The notes: generated by a model from the letters alone, not told the origin. A stretch of 64,000 nt of DNA from an uncultured Lachnospiraceae bacterium (GCA_910579285.1 CAJTTT010000006.1:10903-74902), one strand, 5' to 3'. Counted from the stretch's first letter, positions 15,801 to 23,800 are shown. Translations and numbers: made by a program.

Positions 15801-17537
15801 ATGGGACAGAAAGAGACGTTCGGCAGGGTTTTGCGGTATATTAAGAAATACTGGCTGTATCTGGCAGCATCCATCGTGATGGCGAGCGTGACAGTGGCGC
15901 TGACCTTATATTTTCCGATTTTGACTGGTAGAGTCATTGATTTGGTTATCGGTGCGGGACAGGTAGACTTTGGGAGCGTGTTCGCCATTTTGAGGCAGAT
16001 GGCGGTGATCGCCATCGCCACCGGGGCAGCCCAGTGGATTATGAATGTGTGCAACAATAAAATGACATATCGGATTGTGCAGGACATCCGAAACGATGCG
16101 TTTCGCAGGATAGAGATTCTGCCTTTGAAATACATTGACGCGCATTCTTACGGCGAGGTGGTGAGCCGGGTGATCGCAGATGTGGATCAGTTTGCGGACG
16201 GTCTGCTGATGGGATTCACGCAGTTTTTTACCGGGATTATTACCATTTTGGGGACGCTTGGATTTATGCTCAGTGTCAATGTGGCTGTCACGGGTGTCGT
16301 TGTACTGGTGACACCATTGTCGTTTTTTGTCGCCGGATTTATCGCGAAGAAGACGTTCACCATGTTCCATTTACAGTCGGAGACAAGAGGCGAGCAGACG
16401 GCTCTGATTGAAGAGATGGTGGGAAACCAGAAGGTGGTGCAGGCTTTTTCCCATGAGGATGAGGCGCTGGAGGAGTTTGATGAGATCAACGGCAGACTGC
16501 AGGACTGCTCCCTGCGGGCCATCTTTTTTTCCTCCCTTACGAATCCATCTACGCGGTTTGTCAACAACCTGGTGTATGCGGGCGTAGCGGTTGTGGGAGC
16601 GGTCTATGCCGTTCACGGGGGGATCAGCGTGGGACAGCTGTCCTGTTTCCTCTCCTATGCGAACCAGTATACGAAGCCTTTCAATGAGATTTCAGGCGTG
16701 GTGACGGAGCTGCAGAATGCGCTGGCCTGTGCGGCGCGGATATTTGCCCTGATTGAGGAGGAATCCCAGACGCCGGAGCCGGAAGGTGCAGTGACGTTGA
16801 AAGACGTGGAGGGGCGCGTGGAGCTCTCCCATGTGGATTTTTCCTATGTGCCGGATAAAAAGCTGATTACGGATCTGAACCTGGCGGTGAAGCCGGGCCA
16901 GAGAGTGGCTATTGTAGGTCCTACGGGCTGTGGAAAAACGACGGTGATCAATCTTCTGATGCGGTTTTATGACGTGGACAAAGGGAAAATCTGTGTGGAC
17001 GGCGCAGATATCCGGGAAGTGACGAGAAGGAGCCTGCGTGAAAACTACGGGATGGTATTGCAGGAAACCTGGCTGAAATCCGGGACGATCCGGGATAATA
17101 TCGTGATGGGCAGGCCGGACGCCACGGAGGAAGAAGTAATTGCTGCCGCGAAAGCGTCCCATGCCCACAGTTTTATCAAGAGGCTTTCCAGGGGGTATGA
17201 TACGGTGATCGGGGAGGATGGCGGAAGCCTTTCCCAGGGACAGAAGCAGCTCCTGTGCATTACCAGAGTAATGCTCTGCCTGCCTCCGATGCTGATTCTG
17301 GACGAGGCGACCTCCTCCATAGATACGCGCACGGAAATTCGGATTCAGAAAGCGTTTGCCACCATGATGCAGGGCAGAACGAGCTTTATCGTGGCCCACA
17401 GGCTTTCAACCATCCGTGAAGCGGATGTGATTCTGGTTATGAAAGACGGAAATATCATAGAGCAGGGAAATCACGAGACGCTGCTTAGAAAGAAGGGCTT
17501 TTACGCCGGACTTTATGAAAGTCAGTTCGCCTTGTAG
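15801..17537 (+). CDS. ABC exporter half-transporter with canonical catalytic Glu (subunit 2)
   Basis: A 578-residue exporter half: six transmembrane helices (about 15-310) and a nucleotide-binding domain with Walker A GPTGCGKTT, signature LSQGQKQ and Walker B LILDEATSSID with the catalytic Glu. Together with subunit 1 (LSGGQ signature, Asp in Walker B) it would form one active and one degenerate ATP site. The consensus active site would use this protein's Glu and subunit 1's LSGGQ. The start has AGGAGGGTAAG directly upstream. The substrate is unknown; many such pairs export drugs or lipids. Its last 16 bases overlap the end of the convergent lipoprotein gene. Confidence 0.9.
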   Translation: MGQKETFGRVLRYIKKYWLYLAASIVMASVTVALTLYFPILTGRVIDLVIGAGQVDFGSVFAILRQMAVIAIATGAAQWIMNVCNNKMTYRIVQDIRNDAFRRIEILPLKYIDAHSYGEVVSRVIADVDQFADGLLMGFTQFFTGIITILGTLGFMLSVNVAVTGVVVLVTPLSFFVAGFIAKKTFTMFHLQSETRGEQTALIEEMVGNQKVVQAFSHEDEALEEFDEINGRLQDCSLRAIFFSSLTNPSTRFVNNLVYAGVAVVGAVYAVHGGISVGQLSCFLSYANQYTKPFNEISGVVTELQNALACAARIFALIEEESQTPEPEGAVTLKDVEGRVELSHVDFSYVPDKKLITDLNLAVKPGQRVAIVGPTGCGKTTVINLLMRFYDVDKGKICVDGADIREVTRRSLRENYGMVLQETWLKSGTIRDNIVMGRPDATEEEVIAAAKASHAHSFIKRLSRGYDTVIGEDGGSLSQGQKQLLCITRVMLCLPPMLILDEATSSIDTRTEIRIQKAFATMMQGRTSFIVAHRLSTIREADVILVMKDGNIIEQGNHETLLRKKGFYAGLYESQFAL

Positions 17538-18022
17538 TAAGAGGCGTCCTTATTGTAGTCCATAGATTCGGAACGGATGTCCTTGATCTGGCCGTCTTCC
17601 CAGTCAAAAACAAGATACTGGTAGACAACGGCGTGATGCTCCAGATACGCCTCATCGGTCAGAAACGGGAGAAGCGCGTCCTTTTCGATTCCGTTATCCT
17701 CGCAGAAGCTGTCGATCTCCACGGCCGCGCCGTCCACAAAGAAGGAGGGCAGGATCGTGGTCAGGGAGGCGTCGAAGGGAATATCCTCCGCGGCAAGGAA
17801 CTGATAGTCGCCGCCGTTCACGGAAGAGAGAATGTCGTAATCCTTGTAGGCAGCTAAAAAGGTGTCTGCGCCGTCTCCGATTTTTACACCGCGGATGGTC
17901 TGAGCCGTCTCCGCATCCAGATCGTAGTCGGTGGCGGACAGAAGCGGTTTCTCCTCGCCGCAGGCGCACAGCGCAAGCGAGAGGGAAAACGTCAGGATAA
18001 GGAGAAGCGCGGTCTTTTTCAT
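17522..18022 (-). CDS. Small predicted lipoprotein of unknown function
   Basis: The 166-residue product has a lipoprotein signal peptide (MKKTALLLILTFSLSLALCAC, with cleavage likely before the last Cys) and an acidic mature part rich in Asp and Tyr. No domain is recognised. The pattern TIRGVKIGDGADTFLAAYKDY resembles small clostridial lipoproteins with a repeated 'G-hydrophobic-G-x-s' strand. It is convergent with the exporter and overlaps it by 16 bases. The ribosome binding site on the minus strand is AAAGAGGA. tRNA-Trp lies upstream on the same strand, separated by a terminator. Confidence 0.7.
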   Translation of the reverse strand: MKKTALLLILTFSLSLALCACGEEKPLLSATDYDLDAETAQTIRGVKIGDGADTFLAAYKDYDILSSVNGGDYQFLAAEDIPFDASLTTILPSFFVDGAAVEIDSFCEDNGIEKDALLPFLTDEAYLEHHAVVYQYLVFDWEDGQIKDIRSESMDYNKDASYYKAN

Positions 18023-18160
18023 AGGAATCCTCTTTCTGGAGCGGCAGGCTCCTGTGTTTCAAAATAGTGCAGCGCGGGCGTGCTGATTAATCGGGCAGGG
18101 ATGCCCGCCGCGCCGCCCGCAGACTGTGTCAACAGTAGTTTCTTTGTGCGGGCGTGCGCA

Positions 18161-18191
18161 TAAAAGAAACCCGTGAGCGGCAACTCACGGG
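18161..18191 (-). terminator. Intrinsic terminator of tRNA-Trp (minus strand)
   Basis: Read on the minus strand, CCCGTGAG (18191-18184), loop TTGCCG, CTCACGGG (18177-18170), then TTTCTTTTA. It begins ten bases after the 3' end of the tRNA. Confidence 0.85.
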
Positions 18192-18200
18192 CCATAATAA

Positions 18201-18271
18201 CAGGGGCAGTAGGAATCGAACCCACATCGATGGTTTTGGAGACCACTGTTCTACCTTTGAACTATGCCCCT
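18201..18271 (-). tRNA. trnW: tRNA-Trp (anticodon CCA)
   Basis: Read on the minus strand, a full cloverleaf fits. The acceptor AGGGGCA pairs with TGCCCCT, the D-arm is GTTC/GAAC, and the anticodon stem GTGGT/ACCAT encloses CTCCAAA, giving anticodon CCA. The T-arm is GTGGG-TTCGATT-CCTAC and the discriminator base is G. The 3' CCA is not encoded. It is 71 bases long. This is the only tRNA seen in the window. Confidence 0.95.
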
Positions 18272-18365
18272 TCAATGTTTGGCAGATCGAAGAAAACCGC
18301 CGAAGATTATTATAGCATAGGTGCGGGGAGAGCGCAAGCCACATTTTACAAATATATAGAGATTT

Positions 18366-18507
18366 CGTAACAGTTCAGCCTTCGGCTTCCCTGTCACGCC
18401 TGATGCACACAAAATGCTCCAAAGTCGCATTTTGGCGTTTGCACAACTCGCAAAATCGCATACAGAGCGATTTTACTCGCGGAATCATGCAAGGCTGAAC
18501 TGTTACG
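18366..18507. repeat. 142-bp cruciform or MITE-like element with perfect 17-bp terminal inverted repeats
   Basis: CGTAACAGTTCAGCCTT (18366-18382) is exactly complementary to AAGGCTGAACTGTTACG (18491-18507). Inside are further inverted pairs, AAAATGC/GCATTTT and AAAATCGC/GCGATTTT. GAGATTTC-like sequence flanks both ends, which may be a target duplication. There is no coding frame. Fragments resembling the terminal repeat occur at about 47357-47372 and 52804-52815. It lies in a 293-base non-coding stretch between tRNA-Trp and the gene at 18565; nothing else is seen there. Confidence 0.65.
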
Positions 18508-18564
18508 AGATTTCACATATCACATAAACCATAAAATAAGTACAAGGGAAAGGATGAAAAGAGA

Positions 18565-19011
18565 ATGTTAGAACAGGCAGGAGTTATGTTTGACAACATG
18601 GAAGCGATGATGTACCGCTTGAAAAAGAAAGCTTACAAGGAACGGATGGAACAGTTTCGTGAAAAAAACGAGGCGATTCTCTCTGAGATGACTGGTTTTG
18701 TGGAGCAGGCGGAAGAACAGGAGCGGGACAAGGCGGCGGCGCAGGCGGCGAAAGCTCTTGCGAATGCGGTGGAGGCGCGTTTCGCCAAACGGGGTAAAAT
18801 CAGCGGAAGGAGTCAGATGGACATTAATCTGTTTATGATTTACTTCGTCTTTCCAGCGATCCTTTTGACGCAGAGCGAATATGCCGGCCGGCTTGCCGAT
18901 GCGATCCGGGACGAATGGCGGGCACATTTTAAGAACAGTGCACAGCTTAGCTATACAACGTATGAGGAGATCAGCGGCACTTTTCAGGAGAAATTTCTTG
19001 GATTGTTTTAG
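18565..19011 (+). CDS. Unknown 148-residue helical protein
   Basis: No family is recognised. The first ~75 residues are a charged helix rich in Lys, Glu and Ala (MEAMMYRLKKKAYKERMEQFREKNEA...), likely coiled coil. The second half has a hydrophobic helix (INLFMIYFVFPAILL) that may be an amphipathic or membrane-associated segment. It has no signal peptide. The leader GGATGAAAAGAGA gives only a modest ribosome binding site. It stands alone between the cruciform element and a convergent beta-galactosidase gene. Confidence 0.6.
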   Translation: MLEQAGVMFDNMEAMMYRLKKKAYKERMEQFREKNEAILSEMTGFVEQAEEQERDKAAAQAAKALANAVEARFAKRGKISGRSQMDINLFMIYFVFPAILLTQSEYAGRLADAIRDEWRAHFKNSAQLSYTTYEEISGTFQEKFLGLF

Positions 19012-19031
19012 GGAGTTTTGGAGATATGTCA

Positions 19032-19056
19032 GAGGCGGCGCAGGCAGCGCCGCCTC
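19032..19056. terminator. Perfect GC-rich hairpin between convergent genes
   Basis: GAGGCGGCGC (19032-19041), loop AGGCA, GCGCCGCCTC (19047-19056). It lies between the end of the 148-residue protein and the end of the GH42 gene. Neither strand has a T-run, so it may act as a pause or stability element rather than a classical terminator. Confidence 0.5.
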
Positions 19057-19062
19057 ATGGCC

Positions 19063-21153
19063 TCACAGTTCTTCCAGAATCAGAAAGTCCCAACAGGAGA
19101 GGGAGAGACGCGTCCCTTCTTTTATGACGGCAGCATCACCGATTAGAGAATGCGGCCTTTGTCCCGAGAGAAGCAGGCGGGCGTCTGCGCCGTGGTAGAC
19201 GGTTTCCTGTGTCTCCTCAGAATAATTGAAGTAGTAAGTGACTTCTTTTTGCAGGCCGTTTCTGCCCCGTTTGACAATCAGGGGAAAGACGGCTTCTTCT
19301 CTGGGCGCTCCAGCTTTTTCGCAGAGAAAGCCGAGGAGTTTTTTCAGCACATCTTTGTCAGTATAACATCCCAGATAGGCGGCATAGCCTTGACCAAACT
19401 GGTTACCTGTGAGTGCGGTGCAGTCACCCCAGTGGGGGTGATCATAATATGCCAGTGTCTCAGCGGTTTCGGGGAGCAGGAGTTCCATCCAGCTGTGGAC
19501 CGTGTATTTCTGTTTCGGCGAGGCTGAGGAATTGACCGCATGAGTTTCTTCATCTGCCGCAGATGTGGAAACGGTTTCCAGATCCGCTTTCAAACCGACA
19601 TTCACAGCGTCTGTAAACTGGTCGTAGGTCATGCCGAAGACATCGGTCAGGCCGTGGGGCAGATCATCGTGATATATTTTCAACATCCTGTCGGCCACCG
19701 CTGTTTTGAAGGTGGAGAGCAGAACGCCTCCTGCCTGCACATAGTCTCTGAGTGCGCCCGTAAGCCGGTCGGAAACGCTGTAGAGCGAGGGTGTAATCAG
19801 CAGTTTGTATTGACTAAATAAGTCGATATCTCTCTCGGCTGAGAGAATGTCACATTCCACGTTCATATCATAGAGCGCATCGAAAATCCAGCGGAAAACA
19901 TCGTTGTAGGCCGGGCCGTTCTGGATGGGAAACCATTGCAGGGCGTCCAGGGAGACATTGTCCAGAAGGATGCCCACGGAATGATGTTTTTCAAGATTGA
20001 CCAGATGAGTACCGAACTCGGCAAAGTCCGCGCCGATGCGGCAGCACTCCCGGTAGGTTGCGTTTTCCTTCAGATTGTGGCTTAAGACACCCTTCCAGTA
20101 GGATTCAATGGCATTGTGGATGGAATGCCAGTGCCAGTATTCTACACAATTTGCGCCGTTTGCCAGGTGGCTGAAAGCCTGCAGGCGCAGCTGTCCCGGA
20201 TAGGAAAGCCAGCCGTGATTGCCCTGTGCTTCGGTTTCCAGAACGAGATAATTGTCCTTTTTTAAGGAGCGGGCAATGGCGCCGCCAAAGGCAATTTCCC
20301 TGCCTGTCAGATCCTGTGCCGAGGGGTGGTAGATGTCGCATCCGGCTATGGTGAGCGGACGTGCGGCTTCCCACTGGTCCACCTCCGGCTGAAGGCCGAA
20401 GGAGAAGCCGCGCCAGTCGTAGTCGAAATTCTGTGTGATAAACTGATCCGGGCGGGCGTAGGAGGCAACAATCTCTGCCTGTACGGCAAGAAAATCAGAC
20501 ACCAGTTTTCTCTGGAATTTCCGATATTCCTCACCGAGACTGGCGTTGATGGTGCCGCGCACATCGGGAAAATCTTCCCACGCATTGATGCGGTTGCTCC
20601 AGTAATCAAGCCCCCACGCCTCATTTAAAAGGGAGAGATTGTCATTGAAAAGTTTCCGCACATAGGCGGCAAACTTTTTCTGGGCGTAGGCGGAACAGGT
20701 GTCATAGGACTTGGTTTCATTGTCGAGCTGGAAACCGATCACATGGTCGTAGGGCTGTACTTCCTCCATCAGCCTGCGGATGATGCGCTCCGCATGTTTT
20801 AAGTACATGGGGTGGGCGATGTCCATATTCTGCCTGTGGCCGTAGCGTCCCTGTCCATCGTGGGTTTCGGTAATGATATCCGGGTATTTGCGGGCAAGCC
20901 ATGTGGGAACCGCGTAGGTGGGTGTGCCAACAATCACTTGGAGGCCGTGCTTTTTCGAGCAGGACAGCATCCGATGCAGATGGGTGAAATCGAACACGCC
21001 GTCCTGCGGCTCCCAGGTGCTCCATGTGGATTCTGCGATGCGGATCACATTCATGCCGGCCTTTTTCATCATTTCCATATCGGTTTCGATGCGGTCTACG
21101 GGAAGATACTCATCGTAGTAGGCTGCGCCGTAGAGAAGTTTATCCGTTTTCAT
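19063..21153 (-). CDS. Beta-galactosidase, GH42 family
   Basis: Hydrolyses terminal beta-galactosides; probably cytoplasmic, as no signal peptide is seen. The 696-residue protein has the GH42 order: a (beta/alpha)8 barrel (1-390) with YYDEYLP, RIAESTWSTWEP, the acid/base Glu about 146 in FQLDNETKSY and the probable nucleophile Glu about 306 in LVLETEAQ. A trimerisation domain (DRLTGALRDYVQAGG) and a C-terminal beta domain follow. The start has AGGAAAGAGG upstream on the minus strand. No galactoside transporter or regulator is adjacent. The next gene upstream on the same strand (DUF3842) is 88 bases away. Confidence 0.93.
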   Translation of the reverse strand: MKTDKLLYGAAYYDEYLPVDRIETDMEMMKKAGMNVIRIAESTWSTWEPQDGVFDFTHLHRMLSCSKKHGLQVIVGTPTYAVPTWLARKYPDIITETHDGQGRYGHRQNMDIAHPMYLKHAERIIRRLMEEVQPYDHVIGFQLDNETKSYDTCSAYAQKKFAAYVRKLFNDNLSLLNEAWGLDYWSNRINAWEDFPDVRGTINASLGEEYRKFQRKLVSDFLAVQAEIVASYARPDQFITQNFDYDWRGFSFGLQPEVDQWEAARPLTIAGCDIYHPSAQDLTGREIAFGGAIARSLKKDNYLVLETEAQGNHGWLSYPGQLRLQAFSHLANGANCVEYWHWHSIHNAIESYWKGVLSHNLKENATYRECCRIGADFAEFGTHLVNLEKHHSVGILLDNVSLDALQWFPIQNGPAYNDVFRWIFDALYDMNVECDILSAERDIDLFSQYKLLITPSLYSVSDRLTGALRDYVQAGGVLLSTFKTAVADRMLKIYHDDLPHGLTDVFGMTYDQFTDAVNVGLKADLETVSTSAADEETHAVNSSASPKQKYTVHSWMELLLPETAETLAYYDHPHWGDCTALTGNQFGQGYAAYLGCYTDKDVLKKLLGFLCEKAGAPREEAVFPLIVKRGRNGLQKEVTYYFNYSEETQETVYHGADARLLLSGQRPHSLIGDAAVIKEGTRLSLSCWDFLILEEL

Positions 21154-21241
21154 ACGTTACCTCTTTCCTGTGTTATTTTCTGCCTGTCAGCCAGTTACGC
21201 CTTCAGGGCGAAACGGGCGGTCTCTAAACCACAGCGTCTTG

Positions 21242-21646
21242 TCAGAGCATGGTTTCCAGATGCGCGACCGCCAGCCGGATGTATTCACCCAGGGAATTTT
21301 CCCCGCACCCGGCGATAAAGTGGTTGCAGCGGTTTACGGGAACCAGAATTTTAAAGGCTCTGCTTGCGCCGACAGCGGTGGCGATTGCGGGAGTGATCTC
21401 CCCGAGCAGGGCATTTGCAAAGACGATGCCCACAGGGCCGATGATGATATCCGCATCGGCTGCGTTTACCAGCACGGCGTTCTCACCCGTTGCCCCGAAG
21501 TCTGCGCCTGCTTTTAGCATGGCGGCAGTGGCGGCGGTGTTGGTGCCGACAGCGTAAAGCTCCAGATTTTTATGTTTTGCCCTGATCTGTTCAATGACGG
21601 TCTTGCCGATCCGGCCGCCCTGTCCGTCAATGACGGTAATTTTCAT
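21242..21646 (-). CDS. DUF3842 family protein
   Basis: The 134-residue protein starts MKITVIDGQGGRIGKTVIEQ, a Rossmann-like nucleotide-binding opening. It continues with TNTAATAAMLKAGADFGATGENA and DIIIGPVGIVFANALLGEITP, which I recall as the DUF3842 pattern common in Clostridia. The function is unknown. The ribosome binding site AAGGAGGAACC is strong. It has its own minus-strand promoter (21726-21753), divergent from spoVAA, and may be co-transcribed with the GH42 gene. Confidence 0.8.
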   Translation of the reverse strand: MKITVIDGQGGRIGKTVIEQIRAKHKNLELYAVGTNTAATAAMLKAGADFGATGENAVLVNAADADIIIGPVGIVFANALLGEITPAIATAVGASRAFKILVPVNRCNHFIAGCGENSLGEYIRLAVAHLETML

Positions 21647-21679
21647 GCGGGTTCCTCCTTGTCCGTTTTATCAAATCGT

Positions 21680-21712
21680 CCGCAGTGCATAAAAAAATCT
21701 GCGGTCTTTTTT
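21680..21712 (+). terminator. Terminator-like hairpin on the plus strand upstream of DUF3842
   Basis: CCGCAG (21680-21685), a 13-base A-rich loop, CTGCGG (21699-21704), then TCTTTTTT. No plus-strand gene precedes it closely; it may stop antisense transcription before the divergent spoVAA promoter. Confidence 0.5.
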
Positions 21713-21725
21713 GCCATCGCGTACA

Positions 21726-21753
21726 TTATAGCATAGGCGTACAGCGTAGCAAC
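21726..21753 (-). promoter_or_regulatory. Sigma-A-like promoter for DUF3842 (and GH42)
   Basis: On the minus strand, TTGCTA (21753-21748), a 16-base spacer and TATAAT (21731-21726), 80 bases before the DUF3842 start. It is back to back with the spoVAA promoter region. Confidence 0.6.
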
Positions 21754-21754
21754 G

Positions 21755-21783
21755 TATAAAATAAAAAATTTTCCTTATAATAC
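21755..21783 (+). promoter_or_regulatory. Candidate sigma-G-like promoter for spoVAA-AB-AC
   Basis: GTATA (21755-21759), a 17-base spacer and TATAATA (21777-21783). This matches the sigma-G pattern GNATA-N17/18-CATNNTA except for T in place of C at the first -10 base. The box also fits a sigma-A -10, so the assignment is open. It is 65 bases before spoVAA. Confidence 0.4.
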
Positions 21784-21847
21784 CCTTTATCAAATGATCG
21801 CGATGCGATAATTGTACCGACAAAAAAGGTGGAAAACGGGAGAAGTT

Positions 21848-22483
21848 ATGTCAACTAACGGCGCAACAATTTATCTGAAAGTGGAACAGAATGTGGAGGT
21901 GCAGGAGCCGGAAGTGTGTGTCAAGGATATGGCAACGCTGACCTGTGCCGACCCCCATGTGCTTGCGAAAGCGAAATCCCTTAAAATGTGGACCTTTCAG
22001 GAGGGGGAGAGCAAGAGGCAGGTGATCAGTGCGCTCAGGATCATTGCGGAGATTGAGAAGGCATGTCCCGGTGTGAGTGTGGAGAACTTGGGAGAGACGG
22101 ACGTGCTGGTGGAGTGGATCAGCGTGGACAGGCACAAGGGCTTTACGCAGTGGTGCAAGCTGGCGTTTGTGTCCCTGGTCAGCTTTTTCGGCACGGCTTT
22201 CACTATTATGGCTTTCCACAACGATATCGGGATCAACGAAGTGTTTTCAAAGCTCTATGAGATGGTGATGGGGTTCCGGGGGGACGGGTACGGGATTCTG
22301 GAACTGTCCTACTCGATAGGGCTGGCGACGGGCATTATCGTTTTCTTTAACCACATCGGCGGCAGGCGGATCACCAAGGACCCGACTCCGATCGAGGTGG
22401 AAATGCGTGTTTATGAGGAGGATGTGAACAAAGCGCTCATTGCGACGGCGGACAGGGAGGGAAAGACCATTGATGTTTCTTAA
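21848..22483 (+). CDS. spoVAA: Stage V sporulation protein AA
   Basis: Component of the SpoVA complex that moves Ca-dipicolinate into the forespore and releases it at germination. The 211-residue protein has a soluble N-terminal domain with two alpha/beta-like halves (ATIYLKVEQNVEV, then MWTFQEGESKRQVISALRIIAEI) and two transmembrane helices (about 104-124 and 148-172), ending in the typical DPTPIEVEMRVYEEDV. The start at 21848 is preferred over an in-frame TTG at 21812, because the sequence from MSTNGATIYLKV fits the family and GGGAGAAG precedes it. It overlaps spoVAB by 11 bases. Confidence 0.93.
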   Translation: MSTNGATIYLKVEQNVEVQEPEVCVKDMATLTCADPHVLAKAKSLKMWTFQEGESKRQVISALRIIAEIEKACPGVSVENLGETDVLVEWISVDRHKGFTQWCKLAFVSLVSFFGTAFTIMAFHNDIGINEVFSKLYEMVMGFRGDGYGILELSYSIGLATGIIVFFNHIGGRRITKDPTPIEVEMRVYEEDVNKALIATADREGKTIDVS

Positions 22484-22958
22484 ACAGCTTCTTCTTGCGG
22501 TGATCGGTGCGAGCGCGGGGCTGATCGTGTCAGCGGGCGTGTTTACGGTGCTGATTTCGGTCGGACTGATTCCCCGGTTCGCGGGAAAAATGCATGTGGC
22601 AAAAAAGGTGTTTGCGCTGGAGGAGATGGTGATACTCGGCACGTTGACGGGGAGTTATTTCAGCGTTTTTGGAGAGTGGGGTCAGGTCGGGGCCTTTGTG
22701 CGGGCGCATGCGCTGTTCGGGACGGCCACCGAGGGCGTGTGGAATATTACCGGCACGTTGATACAGATTGTGTTCGGCCTGTTTGCCGGGATCTTCGTGG
22801 GATGCCTTGCTCTCGCCATCGCGGAGATGCTAAACACCATCCCCGTTTTTGCCAGAAGGATCGGCTTCCGCCACGGGCTGGGGATTGCGATACTGGCTGT
22901 GGCTCTCGGAAAACTGACAGGGAGTCTGGTCTATTTTACACAGCGGGTATTTTTGTGA
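22473..22958 (+). CDS. spoVAB: Stage V sporulation protein AB
   Basis: Membrane partner of SpoVAA in the SpoVA complex. The 161-residue protein begins MFLKQLLLAVIGASAG, typical of the family, and has about five hydrophobic helices. KMHVAKKVFALEEM and RIGFRHGLGI connect them. The ATG at 22473 lies inside the last codons of spoVAA, with AGGGAGGGAAAG upstream, giving translational coupling. After its stop there are 191 bases containing a tandem repeat before spoVAC. Confidence 0.92.
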   Translation: MFLKQLLLAVIGASAGLIVSAGVFTVLISVGLIPRFAGKMHVAKKVFALEEMVILGTLTGSYFSVFGEWGQVGAFVRAHALFGTATEGVWNITGTLIQIVFGLFAGIFVGCLALAIAEMLNTIPVFARRIGFRHGLGIAILAVALGKLTGSLVYFTQRVFL

Positions 22959-23028
22959 TGGCAGTTATTTTTGTGGGCATGGAGGCCGACAGGGCAGACC
23001 GGGGAAAGAAGCGGAGGATATAAAACAG

Positions 23029-23136
23029 GCAGATCATATAAAACAAGCAGAGAATATAAAGGAAGCAAAAGACAGAAAAGAAGTAAAAGACAGAAAAGAA
23101 GCAAAAGATAGAAAAGAAGCAGAAAACAGGAAAAAG
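23029..23136 (+). repeat. Imperfect 18-nt tandem repeat, six units, between spoVAB and spoVAC
   Basis: Six consecutive 18-base units occupy 23029-23046, 23047-23064, 23065-23082, 23083-23100, 23101-23118 and 23119-23136. Each starts GCA or GTA and is A-rich; the three central ones are nearly identical (GCAAAAGACAGAAAAGAA). The unit length is a multiple of three, and one frame would give a repeating charged hexapeptide without stops, but no start codon with a ribosome binding site leads into it. The array ends in the spoVAC ribosome binding site. Confidence 0.8.
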
Positions 23137-23149
23137 GAGAAGAGGGATC

Positions 23150-23671
23150 ATGTCACAGAATCAGCAGGAAAAGATGACACAGAGGAAAACGGCGGCGCCG
23201 CAGGAAAAGATGACACAGCAGGAGAAGGAGCAGGCGTACAGACAGCATGTGGAGCAGACAACGCCGAAATACAGTATGCCCGTCCGTATGGCGAAAGCCT
23301 TTGTCATGGGAGGAATCATCTGTGTGATTGGACAGCTCATTTTAAACTATGCCACAAACAGTATGGGACTGGACAAGGAGACAGCCGGATCGTGGTGTTC
23401 CATGCTCCTTGTGCTTGCAAGCGTTGTGCTCACAGGGTTCGGCATTTATCCGAAGTGCGTGGAATGGGGCGGTGCAGGCGCGCTCGTGCCGATTACAGGT
23501 TTTGCGAACTCCGTGTCTTCGGCGGCGATCGAGTATCAGAAGGAAGGACAGGTGTACGGCATCGGGTGCAAAATTTTTACCATTGCGGGGCCGGTGATCC
23601 TGTACGGCATTTTTACGAGCTGGGCGCTGGGGGCAGTGTACTGGGCCGGAACGCTTTTGGGGATTGTGTGA
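23150..23671 (+). CDS. spoVAC: Stage V sporulation protein AC
   Basis: SpoVAC is a channel-like membrane protein, mechanosensitive in Bacillus, that passes dipicolinate. The 173-residue protein has a Gln/Lys-rich cytoplasmic tail (1-45) and four hydrophobic helices. Family patterns include AKAFVMGGIICVIGQ, GAGALVPITGFANSVSSAAIEYQKEG, and GCKIFTIAGPVILYG. The N-terminal tail repeats KMTQ twice (QEKMTQRK and QEKMTQQEK). AAAAAGGAGAAGAGGG precedes the ATG. It ends in a terminator hairpin that overlaps the stop codon; spoVAD, the normal next gene, is 32 kb away. Confidence 0.95.
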   Translation: MSQNQQEKMTQRKTAAPQEKMTQQEKEQAYRQHVEQTTPKYSMPVRMAKAFVMGGIICVIGQLILNYATNSMGLDKETAGSWCSMLLVLASVVLTGFGIYPKCVEWGGAGALVPITGFANSVSSAAIEYQKEGQVYGIGCKIFTIAGPVILYGIFTSWALGAVYWAGTLLGIV

Positions 23672-23700
23672 GGAAACCCACACAATCCCTGTTTGGTTTG
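23660..23700 (+). terminator. Intrinsic terminator of spoVAA-AB-AC
   Basis: GGGATTGTGTG (23660-23670) pairs perfectly with CACACAATCCC (23679-23689) around an 8-base loop, then TGTTTGGTTTG. The 5' arm contains part of the spoVAC stop codon. Confidence 0.75.
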
Positions 23701-23703
23701 ATC

Positions 23704-23731
23704 TTGACAATCCTTTTCCGTATGTTATACT
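23704..23731 (+). promoter_or_regulatory. Sigma-A promoter of the biotin operon
   Basis: TTGACA (23704-23709), a 16-base spacer and TATACT (23726-23731). It lies directly upstream of the BirA operator, so bound BirA would cover the transcription start. Confidence 0.75.
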
Positions 23732-23735
23732 CATA

Positions 23736-23766
23736 TTGTTAACTTATTAAATGAATTGGTTGACAA
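23736..23766 (+). promoter_or_regulatory. BirA (biotin repressor) operator
   Basis: TTGTTAAC (23736-23743), 15 bases, GTTGACAA (23759-23766) form an inverted repeat with one mismatch to the Firmicutes BirA consensus TTGTTAAC-N14/16-GTTAACAA. It sits between the -10 box and the bioY start, the classical repressor position. Confidence 0.85.
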
Positions 23767-23800
23767 TGAAAAAACAAATGAGAAGAAACGGAGGATGACT

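Noticed and set aside
22959..23023. Short frame of 21 codons right after spoVAB
   Set aside because: It is too short and ends in the repeat array; no ribosome binding site or homologue is known to me.
23029..23136. Tandem repeats as a CRISPR array
   Set aside because: The units are directly adjacent, with no unique spacers, and are degenerate; no cas genes are near.
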